From Branchiostoma lanceolatum (lineage: Eukaryota; Chordata; Leptocardii; Amphioxiformes; Branchiostomatidae), in the NCBI RefSeq assembly GCF_035083965.1, contig NC_089730.1:16785242-16849241 (forward strand): 64,000 nt of DNA, written 5' to 3'. The translations under genes and the position numbers were made by a program. This document shows, in pieces, positions 12,560 through 26,000 of the stretch. The notes under the pieces are model-generated. The model saw only the letters and a list, made by a program, of their open reading frames with translations, did no database searches and was not told the origin of the DNA. How positions within the stretch are numbered: position 1 is the first letter of the stretch; each line of letters opens with the position of its first letter.

Positions 12560-14276
12560 TGCAATAGAAATCTATTAGACCACTATTCGCGTATTCCCAA
12601 ATTCTTACCCCGTTTAGACACAACAGCCGTTTATTTAGCACACATCCGAACCCTTCAGTCGGTATACTGTGTTGTGACGACTGTGAAAATCTCATGGAAA
12701 GAAGGGACTTCCTTTGACGTGTTTTGGCCACGCGTTCTCGAGTGCTATGCTGACATAGTTATTGGATGTTTATTGTATGTTGGGTGGATACAAATGGGTT
12801 TGTTAGCGCAACGTCGGAATGCTTTTTGGCAGGCGTGCGACTTCGAAGGTCTCACATACCCTGTGTCAACTGGTGTGAGTCCTGGTTAAATATGGGGAGA
12901 CGTAATGAACTCTTTGATGTAAGCTGTTACTACGTGACGTTGCTTGATTTCGAAGTCGTGTAAAAACGATGAATGATTATACACTTTACATGGTCTACTG
13001 TTGGATAAAACGAAGGAACAGAAGGAACAGTTTTTCGTATTTTGGAGTTTGACGTAACGTTAACAAAATTTGTTTGCTACGTCTCCTACGATAAGATGAA
13101 CTGTGCAACAAACACATAATATAAACTCCCCGATAGTGCAAGGGTAAATGGCAAATATATAATCCATTGTGGATACTATCTGTCCAATGTGCCTGTTTAT
13201 TTCCGATTTTATTACAAATGACACTTAGTACGACATAGAAACAACACAACATCGAGAGATGTACAAACAAGAGGTCACGCACGTAATATTGCTTTAACAT
13301 GTTGGTCAATGGAAATACCTGGTCCTCCACAGAAACATAAGGAGGGAAAAATGAAAGCTCCGTAAGTATGTATTATGACTAAGGTCAAAGAAGAGGAAAT
13401 ACCCATTCGTGCTTGCTGTGTCAATTGATATTTGGGGTTGAAGAAGTGTGTGAATAAATCCTCTCTGTTTTTCCTTACCCTTGCCAAGAAGGTTATATTT
13501 TCGGTTGGATTTGTGTTTGTGTATGTGTGTGTGTGTTCGCGTATTTATGGGGACACCATAACTCGAGAAGATATTAGGAAGATGTGTAGGGGTCGGAAGA
13601 ACGAAATAATCCTTATTTCACGCAAAGCAGCTTGCGTTGCAGCTTACACATATTTCGTTGATCTACCACCTAGGTACGTTAGAATACCATATAAAATAGT
13701 ATAGGTTGTAAACATACCGAAAAGACCAATTCACCAGCATGTCAACTTTTCCGTCAGAGAGCACAGAATCTCTCGCTGAAGAATTGATCGTTCGCCATCC
13801 CACAATCATGCATGAGTCCTTGAATAACACTACTTCTACTGTTTGTGCAGCTTGAATATATAACGTTATATATTCATTATTCATGCTACTTTCACATGCA
13901 AATCTTAAATGGAAATAATCTATTTCACATAAAGTAGCTTACGTTTCCGTTTTCGTACATACCATGTCATTGTCTACTGTAACATGTGAACATAACAGTT
14001 CATCTAGTTTGAATATGAACGTAGATATAACGTTAACACATGATATATGACATATTCTACGGTGAATGTTACAATTAGGCGCAGCATGATCAGCCAGAAA
14101 AAAGTAATGCTACGTTTCTATTTTACAGCTATCATATGTGAAAGTTAAGTTGACGTTATGTCAACATTCATAACATATAAACAGGTTTATATACTTTAAA
14201 AAAATCATGTTAACCTGTGTATTGTCAACAGTCGTCACCATTAGATTTGAAACAAAAATGGCTAAAACATGCAATC
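12560..14276. other. Spacer between GPCR-3 5' end and CYP-A 3' end
   Basis: No gene is supported; the open frames here are short and share nothing with known families. The part next to CYP-A (about 13900-14270) matches, in reverse complement, the 3' flanks of CYP-B and CYP-C (27700-27900 and 38330-38600). Shared landmarks are a TTGACGTTATGTCAACAT-like block and an antiparallel AACATG tract, so it is probably CYP-A 3' UTR and downstream sequence. Confidence 0.5.
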
Positions 14277-17200
14277 CTAGCGCTCAGTGATGCACATGTT
14301 CACTCTTGATGGGACCAAGGTTATTCCTATGCTGCCGCCTGTCGATGGTGCAGCGGCGCCCTCTGGCAACTCGAAGGTGAACTGCTTCATCAGGGAAGAG
14401 AAGATCAGAAAGAGCTCCATCTTAGCCAGCTGCTCGCCAAGGCAGACACGACGGCCTGTAAAATTGAATGGTGAGAAACATTTAAGAAATTAAAGAAAGC
14501 TGACAAATACAATATTTTGATGACACCAATTGCTGCTTTATAACTTTATAGTGTAACGTTGAAATGGAAGAAGATCTTTGCCAGACACGACGGCCTACAT
14601 AATGGGATGACAAAATGCAAGACGTGTAGCCTGACCGAAATAATATTCTAGCACCCTTCCACTGGTGAGGCCACTAGAGGCTTGTAACTCTAGCAGAAGA
14701 ACCGGTACAAGAACTCTAGAATACCGCCTTATCAACCAGTATGAACAGTGACGTGCTTTCTGTAGATATACTTAATATGTCCATTGCAATTTTTGTCTGT
14801 TCTACTATTTTGAAATGATATAGTTAAGTTGTTGTTGTTTTTAAATCTTAGTTTCAAAACTCACCAGTAGAAAAAGACATGAAGGATTCCGGCCTGCTGA
14901 CCACCTTGCCGTCAGAGTCCAGGAACCGACGGGGGTCAAACTTCTCTGGGTCCGGCCAGAATTCCGAGTCCATGTTAGCTGACCACAGGTTGGGAAGGAC
15001 CTGAGTAGCCAAAAGACAGCAAAATAATTTGCAACTGACAGTATAGGCACTTGAAATGTCACCCTGTGGTTTTAAGTCCAAGTACTTATTTGTCTGTGAT
15101 TACTCCACTGTAACGAAAAAAAAGGAAATTCATCCCACCTCTTCTATCTTCCAGTTTAGTTTAGACTGCGCAATTATACAAGTGATGCATTGTGGTCTAG
15201 GTCAACGTTCAATGAAGATAGCACATGGAACTTAAAATATCTTATGATAACTCACCTGCGTTCCCGCTGGGATGTCATAGCCTCTGAAAGTGGTGTCCTC
15301 CATAGCCGCGTGGGGAGCACTAAGGGGAGCAATGGCCCTGATGCGCATGATCTCCATGATAGTAGCCTCGGTATACGGGAGCTGGGACCTGTGGGCCAGG
15401 GTGGGCACGTCGTGGTCTGTTCCAAGGACACTGTCTAGCTCAGCTTGGACCTGGCACAGATTCCGCAAAGATCCTATCTCAATATCAATTTACAACGCTT
15501 GTTGTAGCTAGCTTGACAGTGTTTCAGAAGATAACGTTAGGTTTACAAGGACACGCTTAATGATAGTAAGGGTTCTTTTTAATAAACCATCTCACAGTAC
15601 GTGACTGATGCATTGCGGTATAGGTTGAGGTTCAAGATCCCTTCACTGGTAAACAATCCCCACTTGGCTAGACTTTTTTGTTACGCAACAAAATGATTTT
15701 AAAAAGTTGGCCTCTGTAAGGGCCCTGTCACACTTGTGCGCATATTCAAGTGCGTGTGAGTTGCGCATGGGCATTTTCTGGGTTTCTGTAAAGTTTGCAG
15801 GGAAGAAGTTGTTTCCTACTTTGACCCACCGCTGTGCAGCCTAGTTATCGAATCAAAGAAATGACTTCTTCGGCTGCAAACTTAACCTAAAACAAAAACT
15901 TGTTAATACGTAACACATGCGGAATTGATTATACGCACAAGTGTAACAGGGCCCTAAGTAAGCAGTACAAGTGGGGATTGTTCACTACAATGATAAAAGA
16001 GATCTTCAACTTTAACCTAGACAATAATACATCATTCGCACATAGGCACTTGTAACTTTGATAGTGTGAGGTGGCGTATTCTGATAGGTATGGTAAGGTA
16101 TACGTATTTGAGAATCTTCTGTACCTTCTGTTGATCCTCTGGATACAGAACCATGTAGAGGAAACCCCATCGTAAGGTAGTGGATGTGGTTTCGAGTCCA
16201 CCAACAAACAGGTCTTGAATTATCCACACAATATTCTCTTCTGTAAAGCAGTCGGTCTTCTGTTGAATCTGTAGTTCGCAAAGGATGATGTCGATGAAAT
16301 CTCGTGGATTCTCGCTGTCCATGGTCTCGCGATGCTTTGTTATTTCTTGTCGAACGAACGCGAGGACCTCGTTGCTGCATTCGACAAGATTCCTGATTGA
16401 TGAATTCACTGTGGAAAAACGCAACCAAATTCAACATGATATTTAAGTAATAATAGTTGTTCACGTAAACAATACTTTCCACTTATTATAGAGCTTTTTC
16501 ACGTGACGTCATGGCTGTGTCAGCCGCCATGATGGTATCCTTATCTGCATTGCAGTGAATGATAGCTCAAGCGTATTAGTACATTAAAAGATCTTCTAAC
16601 ACCACCTGAGCTGCAGAAGACAGTGGATCATCATCATCATAGCTACAATAAGAGACAAAACATAGAAATGTTGTTCACACGCTTGAACTTCGAGCTATTG
16701 AAATGTAAATAAGGACACCAATATGGCGGTCAGCACTTACCTGCTTTGTTGATATCGCTGAGAGAAAACGCTCTGCTAACAGTAGTAGTTAGCATTGCAG
16801 TGACGAATAATGGGTTATTTGTCAGAACATAACACGTGATTTCTGGCCGAAATAGAAAGAAATTTGGTTTGAGCTTAAGCTTCGTGCAACATATCGCATT
16901 GTTGTGGTCGGTGAACAAATCGCTTCAGGTACAGAAGCAAGTGCTCAAATTGACAAACTTTCTTGAACAGAACTTTAGACATTCAATGTTCCTGTCTGCT
17001 CTAGATCTCCATCCTATTCTAGTTCCATTCGCTCCTTTTCAAATCAAATCGCTTCCCTGCAAAATATCCTGCGTGGAAGCGATCGTCACAGCGAACCGGA
17101 GGTAGATTAGGATGGGTTCCAGACTACTGTAATTCACTTTTCTTTTACGGTAGCAAAATTCCATGGTGTGGGCATTAGCACTGAAATTTAACTTTACGGT

Positions 17201-19980
17201 GGTGCCAAGTGATCGAGACTCAAACAGGTTTCGAGAAGTTTACTGTACAGAGGTGAACATAAAGTTACAGTGAAAGAAACAAGAATTACACTATCAGTGG
17301 ATCCCCACCTCCCGGTACGAATCGCAGAAAGGGAAACACCATCAGCAGCTGACTCGACCCGACGCTGGCGACTAGCTTGTTCACGTTTCTGGACAGTTTC
17401 AGAAACTTTGCATCATCGTAGTCGTAGCGTTTGCCGAAGACCATGGAGCAGATGATGTTGGCGACTGACACAGTCAGGTGGTCGGTGACGTCACGTGGCT
17501 GTGCGTCTCCTTCCTCGGACAACTATCAATGTAAACACAAGGTAGGTGAGATTCCCCATCCTCTCATGACCTCTCATACTAAGTCCACCGCTGCAGCTGG
17601 TTTAAACTTGGTGTTGGCTCTTGATTTTTTTCCAAAAATATTGTTACAAGATAAAAATCTATAAAATTTTGTAACGTCATGATGACGTAATAAAAAATTA
17701 CAAGACCCCGCCCTATTTTTTTTACAAAAGTGGTTCTCCTCACTGAGGACCCAATGTACAACGCTACTATTTCAGTGAAATATGCATGATAGTATTCGTG
17801 TTCAATACATGGCAGTTTAAAAAAGAATTATTTTGTAATTGTGAACCTCCTTTTGTGGGCCCTTCTACATTTTCAGAGCATCGGAATGCATCTGCCTGCC
17901 ATAGGAGACAACTTCTGGTGGTAATCCTCAGACCAGCAGTTTTTTTGCCCTATCATATGCAGTTTTTCCACAGTTTTGCCTTTAAAATCATACTGTAGCG
18001 CTAGTAGTGGTGATATTGGCATTTAATTAGCCTAATGTCACAACATCCACAGACATACCTTCAGACAGAGCTGACGAGCCTCGTCCCTGATGTTTTCTTC
18101 CATACTGTCCGGCCCCATTCTCATTCCCAGGTTTCTCAGCGCACTGAAGGCAAACTTGCGTTTTTCTTTGTAGGCTTGGTTGAAAGTTGAGAAGGCGAGA
18201 TCTGTGATCGTGGAATACGACAACATAATTGATTGCGGTGATAAAGACCAAATGGGTCTTGTGTCTTTCCCATTAATTGTACAAGAGTGTGTCTCTGTGT
18301 ACTGAGGCATTGTTTTCTGTGTGTTTGAGTACTTACTCGTGTTTTCGTGCGCCTCTAGTTATTTGATTCCGCTATCATTAGAGTGGTAGGAAGTGTGTAC
18401 TGGGAAGATGATGTCTGCGCAAAGACAGACTTGCGGGAGTGGCAGGAAGTATCCAGGTCAAGGGGTCAATGGAAGAGGGTATTAATTCCCGAGGATGTTT
18501 TGTTTTTGGTATGTCTGTTTGTGTTTCCAGATGATAGTCAAAAACTACGAGGGATCATGAGGCCTTCGTACTGTAGTTATCTCAAATGCCAATGAAAATA
18601 GATGAAGTATTCTTTTAGTGTCTGTGTGTGTGTGTTTCCGGATGTTTGTGGTTAGCATGTTTCTATAACCTATAGATGGATTGTGATTATATTTTGTATT
18701 TGTAGTGTTATGTCCTTAGCACGTTATCAAGTAGATTATGAGGAGCTACATATTGACACAGCTGGAGTCCATACTGAGGTAAGATGAACTGCCAGTTTAT
18801 TCATGACGTATTAGTCGGGTTTAAAGGTTAGGATTTTTGGGGTCGATCATTAACCATGATAACCACCCTTTGAAAAGTGGTTGTCAAAATGTAAAAAATC
18901 CTTTTTTTGGTTTTCAGTTATTTTGTAGATTGTACCCTCAATTTCAACTTAATCTTTGTCGTGCTTCTCTAGGGTACCCTACCAAATGTTCATCCGTGTC
19001 GGTCACTTTTTGATCCTTACCAACCAACCGTATGATAAAAATCCCCATAGGCTGGAAACTGTGGTCTGATACCTTGTTTGTTCAGTATTGCTTACAATAC
19101 TGTAAAATTGGCTTATCTTGTACTATTATGTAGAGTCGCGGGCAAGACATTTTGTGTGGGCATCCAACCAGAAGAGATCGTCGCTGAAAGACGGCTTGCG
19201 TACTAAAAGGCGATTTTGAAATTCGGTGGCCTTCTGGTGGTCAATACAGCCGGCCGAAGGTCCTCGTTAACTAGCCGGCCGGCCGGTCCTGTAACCACCA
19301 TCCCTCTGCATGGAGTCAGTAACCTCCGGCCGAGAGCTTGTGTAAACACAGGCAAGTCGTTAACAGAGTAATGACACCCTCACACGGGTCATGTCGATGT
19401 CGTACTTTGCACTACGGCATGTGACTGTAAAACTCATAGTGCTAAACTACATTGTCTGCTGTTGTCGTTGTTGCCTTGTGACACATAGGCCAGCAAGTCT
19501 CCTTGCTGTTTCTGTTGCAGGGTTGCTAGCAATGTTGCTACCGGGGAGCTAGCCCTTAAACGTGCTTCAGTTGCAAAAATGATGAATACGAGAATAGAAG
19601 AGAATGACACTGCAGTTACCTTTTCCATAGCCAGTTAGCAGATTCAGCATATATACGGTAGGCCTGCCGGAGAAGGCGTCCTTGTAGTCCACAAACGCCT
19701 CTTTAATGGCCCGGTAGCCATTCAGAACCACCACGTCTTCCATCCCCATTCTAACAGTGTACACGTCGCCATACTGCTGCCTCCACTCCGTAAGCTTCAG
19801 GTGGGGCGCTCGGCCAAGGGACAACAGGTGGCCGACTACAGGCCAGCTCCCACTCGGTGACGGTGGAAGGTTGTTACGTCGTCGTTTGAAGAAGACGAGT
19901 AGGATAAGGAAAACGACGAAAAACACCGCTATGGTCTGAATGGAAAGTTCTGACAAAGAACGATAATACGCGGCGAACAT
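14277..19980 (-). CDS. CYP-A, CYP2U-like cytochrome P450 (inverted copy)
   Basis: Seven exons on the minus strand: 19620-19980, 18059-18201, 17309-17522, 16125-16408, 15256-15450, 14865-15000 and 14277-14455. Phases are 1, 0, 1, 0, 0, 1 and the product is 503 aa. Residues about 13-32 form the membrane anchor, followed by Lys/Arg and the hinge NLPPSPSGSWPVVGH. The I-helix motif GGLETT is at 309-314 and ExxR (EIMR) at 367-370. FDPRRF is the PERF-like motif, and the heme loop FSTGRRVCLG puts the axial thiolate at Cys449. GEQLAKMELFL, LPYTEATIMEI and PNLWS recall CYP2U1, a fatty-acid hydroxylase. It should be an ER-bound monooxygenase using P450 reductase. It lies head-to-head with CYP-B about 3.1 kb away. 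It is the most divergent copy, with GG in place of AG in the I-helix. The substrate is not known. Confidence 0.93.
15720..15954. mobile_element. 235-bp MITE with GGGCCC ends and TAA target duplication
   Basis: The ends GGGCCCTGTCACACTTGTGC and GCACAAGTGTAACAGGGCCC are inverted copies. The element is flanked by TAA at 15717-15719 and 15955-15957. A three-base TAA duplication suits the PIF/Harbinger superfamily, which is an inference from target size only. It lies in intron 4 of CYP-A and is absent from the other five genes. Confidence 0.75.
16521..16733. mobile_element. Inverted-repeat element in CYP-A intron 3
   Basis: The left arm (GCCGCCATGATGGTATCCTT then TGATAGCTCAAGCG) pairs with the right arm (CGCTTGAACTTCGAGCTATT then ACACCAATATGGCGG). 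Related inverted repeats occupy intron 3 of CYP-B (25635-25820) and, partly deleted, of CYP-C (36285-36455). An adjacent CACGTGACGTCAT block is also shared. This intron lacks it in D, E and F. Confidence 0.65.
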
Positions 19981-22900
19981 AGCTATGGCTACGCAGTGCT
20001 TGTTTTCGGGATCTATTTAGAACGCCAATTGTTGACCTCACGGTGCGTTGCGCGCGCAGTGTAGTGTTCATAATTGTTAACGTTAGGTGCCGATCTGTTA
20101 ATTCTAGTTGGCATAAGGAAAGAAGATCTGAGTTGTTAGGTCTTGCATGCCCAGATGAGCGGATGTATACAAGGTAAACTCGGGGCAAAGTTAGGCTTTG
20201 TTTACTACTTATCTCAGCTCTTATTGCTAATTTGATATGGACAACCTCCTTTTTGGCGACGCTTCTGAGGCGAGCCTAAAGGTTAGGTTCTTAGTATTGT
20301 ATGCAGTCTGCAAGAATTCTAGGAATTGTACAGGAATGTGTCCACATGAATTTTGGTGCACAGGACGATAACTCAAAAATGACTGGACGGATTGTTTTTA
20401 TATTTGTTGCTTTTATGCATCTTGTTTTCTTTGCATGGTTACAAAATTACTAATCCTTCTTTAGCACACTGAAGTAGCCGTTTGGCAGCCGAGTTCCTAT
20501 TGGTTACAGAGTAAGGCAGCGGGGAGAAGGATAAGTAGGGAACTATTTCAGTGTGCTCTATTTATGGCCTTCTATAGATTTGGTCGTGTTATCTATTGCA
20601 AAACTACGAAAGCCACGCTCTCCTTTGTCAGCACTCGGTTCCAGTGCTGAAAGTGGCTTCAGCACTGGAAAACCAGTGCTGAACTTTCTTCAACACTGGA
20701 AAACCAGTGCTGAGTGGAATTCAGCATTGGAAAGCCAGTGCTGAGGAGTTCAGCACTGGAAAAGTCGCCGTGAGCATTGGAAACAAGTATTAAACGCACT
20801 GCAAACGGAGTGCTGAGATATTTGCGCTTTTATTTGCGGACTATCCACTGAAATTCATCCATAGAGCATATCTATAACAGATTTGAGTTTCGATATTACC
20901 GACACAAGCCCCGAATGGGAAGGCACTGATAGGTCAAATGGCACAAGAGAGGTAAGATGACAGATCAAGTATTGCATCACCCTGCACAGGTAGGTCAGAG
21001 ACCTGTCGGTCAGTGACCTCGCCCACACAGGTAAAGCAGTCGGCCTCAGGATGAGGTAGGCCGTAACACCTTTTCTACAGCCGCTAGTACAAGGCGTTCT
21101 GACTACATGCGAATAATCAAAACATCAATATTTCGAAACAATGTGATATGATTCTGCATATATGGAATAGTTTGAACCATTTGTTATCAAATCTCAATGA
21201 ATAGATAAATACCGAATACTTTAACATCTTCGAATAAATTGATAAAAGTCATGTTTTTTTAGTAGAACAGATATAGATTAAAACTTCCATGTATTTTAGA
21301 TACTCAAAGGGTAAGTCATATTTTACCTTCTCAATGCTTCACTGTAGCATGTTGTCTTTTGAAGGCTCAAAAGTCATGGCCATAGCATGTTCAGAACACG
21401 AGATATCAAAAGTTCATATCAGAAGTTCCGCTGCAGTGCCATAGAAAGGCGCCAGGGGCCCCCCAAGATCACTTGTAAGAGAGGACAAATGTTTTACATA
21501 TCAATACCCGACATATGTTGCCTTCCCCTGACAGTGTATGTCCCTTTGCCAATGTGCCTGGCCAGAATAAAAAGCCGAATGTTTAGACAACAGTTTAAAA
21601 GATACTTGATACCCATAGCGTCTTGCATGGCTTGTCCGCAATAACGTGGGGGTAGACCAAACTTACAATCGACCGAGCGCGCCTTTTTTTACGGCTCTTG
21701 ACACACAAAGGCGGTAGAAGCACTCAATGATCATCCAACGGTGGCAGCGTTTGCTCAAATAGTGCCGAAAGGTCGCATCCAGCACTCATCTACCGTTCAA
21801 TAGTGGTATAGACACATTTACTTGAATAAGAAGTCTATTTTGAAGTTTTCGTGAATATTCTTAAATCTTTATAAGGGGCGTATTGTAGAATTCAATAATG
21901 GCGCCAAAACTGCAAATACTGTAAAATGGGAAATGCTCGCTGTTTTCACCAAATATCTCATAAGCTCTTTACTTGTTTTCACGGTAACTTCACCATCTGA
22001 CAAAGTCAGTGAACAAAACCCCTGTATGCTGAGATTGGGATATGTTTCTTTAGAACAAAGGAGGGAACCATAATGTCCTTGAGGGAACATATTGTTTACT
22101 TAGTGTCAGTTTGGGCAGGTACGTTAGATTGCTTGGTAGGTCGGGAAGGTCGTTGCCATTGGATGCATCAATGGTTCACAAAAGAGGAGCGTGACAATGC
22201 AGGGGAACGGCTTTTAAAGAATTCGGATCGGCTATGCCTCGGTGTTTATTGTGAGGGAGGGTCAGAGTTCAGATCCAGAGCTGGTACAACCTGTAAACAC
22301 GTCCCATTTAGTTACCCCTGTAGGCAAGTCGGGCGCAGCGAAAACCCAACGCAAGGTCTTCTCCACGAAGCTCTCTGGGTGTGTCCTCGCGATTCCTTGT
22401 ATTACTGTATGCGTATTACAGATACACGTACTCTGATAGCAAGGTAAGATAGATTTTGATGTATAAAATGAATTTAAAAAGTCATATCTAAACTTGTTCT
22501 TGCAAAGATAACCTCGCCAACGGTTGATTGATCTAATTGCACCAAAATACATTGTTGTGACGTTTCACTATCCTTCTTATGTTGTCAATTTCTTGCTTTC
22601 TGAGTATGGTAGTAGACACCCCTCACGCTACATTTTTTTTCATCTGCCACTTATGCAGCGTAAATTTATAATTCATAACTCATAATTCCACCCGGTACCA
22701 TAAGACAGCCACATTTTTTAAACAGTAGAGTTAAAGAGATCTACCAACGCAGCATATATGATTTCCTAGGTAAACATCCATGTGTATAAGGTATTCTTGT
22801 ATAAGGCCTCTATATAAGACCGTTTCTTCAAATGGGTGGAAGATTTTTATCGCAAGCTTAATCTTTTAATGTCGGAGAGCCCACGAAGTGTTCTCAATGA

Positions 22901-23084
22901 TTTTCTTTACAGCCAGACAATCATACTCACAAGTGAGTCTGGGGCGTCCCGTTTCTGCAAAAGGTTGATTAAGAACTATCAATTTTGGATGATTAGGAGA
23001 GAGGAAGTGAAAATTGCTGTGTTTGCTCGCAAATGCAGCCTTTCTAGTGACAACCCCATTTCATTTGCTTTTGAACACAGGACA
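19981..23084. other. Head-to-head spacer between CYP-A and CYP-B
   Basis: This holds the divergent promoters of CYP-A and CYP-B. It also has a tandem hairpin array (20628-20817) and a short dispersed repeat at about 21385-21465 (CACGAGATATC then AAGTTCCGCTGCAGT) that recurs at 61270-61350. The open frames at 22073-22447 have no family resemblance and are left out. The CYP-B frame is open upstream to 22836, but its residues match nothing in the paralogues. Confidence 0.5.
20628..20817. repeat. Tandem array of palindromic 24-bp units, ~31-bp period
   Basis: Near-palindromic units of the form TCAGCACTGG-AAAA-CCAGTGCTGA start at 20628, 20659, 20690, 20721 and 20750. Decayed copies follow at about 20772 and 20795. 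Three intervals are exactly 31 and one is 29. The short spacers between units are not conserved. Every complete unit can fold on itself on either strand. No coding frame is associated. Confidence 0.85.
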
Positions 23085-26000
23085 ATGTTTTCTGCGCACT
23101 CGTCAGAACTCTCCGTCCAGACCATCGCGGTGTTTTTCGTCGTTCTCCTTACCCTACTCGCCTTCTTCAAACGACGTAACAACCTCCCACCGTCACCGAG
23201 AGGGAGCTGGCCTGTAGTCGGCCACCTGTTGTCCCTTGGCCGAGCGCCCCACCTGAAGCTTACGGAGTGGAGGCAGCAGTATGGCGACGTGTACACTGTT
23301 AGAATGGGGATGGAAGACGTGGTGGTTCTGAACGGCTACCGGGCCATCAAAGAGGTGCTTGTGGACTACAAGGACGCTTTCTCCTGCCGGCCAAACGTCT
23401 ACACGCTGAATCTGTTAACTAGCTTTGGAAAAGGTATGTGGTTTCTACTGTTTACGTTGTAATCATTTCTGCAACTTCGTACTAATGTTTGGTTTTATAC
23501 CATATGTAGCTTATGACTATGAACGGTTTGTAATGGTCTATATCAGTGTGTCTTTGTGTCGAGAGTTTTTGAATCGATGATATCCTGTCGGTGTAATTTC
23601 AAATTCAGTGATAGGCAGTACCGAGACAGAAATCCATACCATATTCAAGCAAATGCAAAGTGAAAAGGGCAGTCACACTGTTAACGACCTTCGGCTGTAT
23701 TCGTCGATCACCAAAAGGTCGCCTAATTTGATAAATTGTCAGAGCGTAATGTATGCTTGAAAATCTACCCTGTTATATTAAACGGGGTTCGGTGACATGC
23801 GAACATCGGCCAATCCGTAAAATTCGCACAGTGCTCGTGAAAACACCGACAATAGAACTGCCGAAAATGTCCTCTCTCTATCCGTCGGCTTTTTATTGAT
23901 CGTCGCGCGAATTTTTAGGGATCGGTCGATGTCTGCAGGTAGCCTAACTATGTTAAATTTGACCAGGTAGATTTTCAGGCTAAAAAATAGGCGCGACTTT
24001 AAGTCGATTCTAAAGTCTGGCGACCTTCTGACTTTTGCAAATACGGCCGAAGGTCACCGACTGTGTGACAGTACAGTGGAATAAGGTCGCACAGGTGCGA
24101 CGTGTGAAACGTCGTACTTATTTTATCGGCTCAAATCCTCGCTATAAGAAATATCCCTCTTCTTCTTCTTATTTCGTGCGCAACTTCATTAAGTTCAAGA
24201 CTGGCACGGTGGGGGGGAGGGGTGTACTTGTGGAGGGGTGGTCGCTGTGTTTTGTTTAGAGATGTTTTGGCTTTACTGTCAAAAGGGGCGCAGGGGCGCT
24301 ACTCCCTGTCCGCCATCCTGTAGCTGGGTGGCGGTGGGTACCCGTGTATTTCAACATTTCATTAACATCACCGGCACATGGTGAAATGTTGCAGCCGTCT
24401 TGTCGGTCTCAACAAGACATCCTTTCTAAGAAGCCGTCTATTGTTAGGGTGCCCACTCTAAATGCCTAGCCCACGGCGCTAACGTTATATACTTGTTTAG
24501 CACAAGATGACCCAATTCTTCAGTAATGTAAGCAATGCTGAGCAAACACAATACCTTCCGCTCGTTACCTTGACCTATGACACGCCGGGTTTTTTTTACA
24601 GACATCGCGTTCTCAACTTTCAACCAAGCCTACAAAGAAAAACGCAAGTTTGCCTTCAGTGCGCTGAGAAACCTGGGAATGAGAATGGGACCGGGCAGTA
24701 TGGAAGAAAATATCAGGGACGAGGCTCGTCAGCTCTGTCTGAAGGTATGTTTGTTGATATTAAATGTTATTTCAGGTTGATTATAAGCACAAAGCTGAAA
24801 GTAAAGCTTAGATAATTTTACCACACCGTACAATAAACTACGCGTGTAGCTTTAAGTTGTAATAGTATTAGCCCTTAAAGTAAATAAAACATTTAGTTAA
24901 TTCTGATGTTTACTTCTGAACTTATGATGTTTACTTCTGAACATATAATGTTTACTTCTGAACTAGAATAGATGAACGTTTCTACCTTGATACGTACGTC
25001 CTTGATCGAAGGCGGTGACGTTATTGACTGGTAAATTTCCCTCCAAGAACAGGAGGGGGGTATCTAATTGGCTGACTGCTGATCAGCCTAACGAATCTCA
25101 GGTATAGGCTCTACCAGTCTCCGCGGGTCGCTGGGAAAATAGTAGAAATTGGCCAAATAGAGTCAATTGTATGAAGGGAGTCAGCTACGGAGAGAGGGTC
25201 AAATAGGCAACCTTAACTGCGCCTGCGAATGAAACCCTCCATGGCCAAAGTCCCCCGGCAAATGTTCTCCCTATAGCCGGCGCGGTTAGTGTGGTAGAGA
25301 CTAGATCTCCGGGCTGTGCACCAGGGCCGCTGCTTGATAGATACACGCGTTGAGCCCAGAATGGAAGACCTGACCCATGTCGTGTTTATTTTCATAGTTG
25401 TCCGAGTACGGGGGCGCACACCCACGTGACGTCACCGACAACCTGACTGTGTCAGTCGCCAACATCATCTGCTCCATGGTCTTCGGAAAACGCTACGACT
25501 ACGATGATGTCAAGTTTCTGGAACTGATCAAGGTCGTGAACAAGCTAATCGCCCAACTCGGAGCTAGTCAGCTGATGACGGTGTTTCCCTTTCTGCGATT
25601 TGTACCGGGAGGTAGGACATTGGATATTGTTATTCGTTACGCCATGTTGGTGTCCTTATGTGCATTCCAAAGGATCTTATCCCAAGCGTGCACAGCATTT
25701 TTGTGTTTTATCTCTTCTTTGAGCCGTAGGCATTTAAGAATATTTATTTGAGATATCTTAATGTCTGAAAACGCTTGAGCTAACATCATTAATGCAAACA
25801 GGGTCACCAACATGGCGACGAAGACAGCAATGATGTCACGTGAAAACGCTCTTTGATGGATGGAAATTATTGTTCACGTGAGCAGATGTTTTCAGCACGA
25901 TAGCATTTTGATTTTTTTTTCACAGTAAATTCAACAAACAGGATTCTTGTCGAATGCAGTAACGAGGTCACCACCTTCATTCGACAAGAAATTGCAAAGC

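Noticed and set aside
12995-13884. Several 70-110 residue frames between GPCR-3 and CYP-A
   Set aside because: They are short, overlap on both strands, and lack recognisable motifs or splice partners.
15002-15081. Extended exon 6 of CYP-A starting MDLKPQGDISSAY
   Set aside because: The extension crosses the CAG acceptor. All paralogues begin this exon at V/I-L-P-N or V-x-S-N, and the phase only works with that acceptor.
20628-20817. CRISPR-like appearance of the regularly spaced palindromes
   Set aside because: The spacers are only about 5-7 bases, the setting is a spliced eukaryotic genome, and no cas-type gene is present. It is a tandem repeat of palindromes.
22979-23296. Antisense frame over CYP-B exon 1 (similar ones over the other exon 1 copies)
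   Set aside because: It is a shadow of the conserved P450 exon. It recurs only because the sense exon is conserved.
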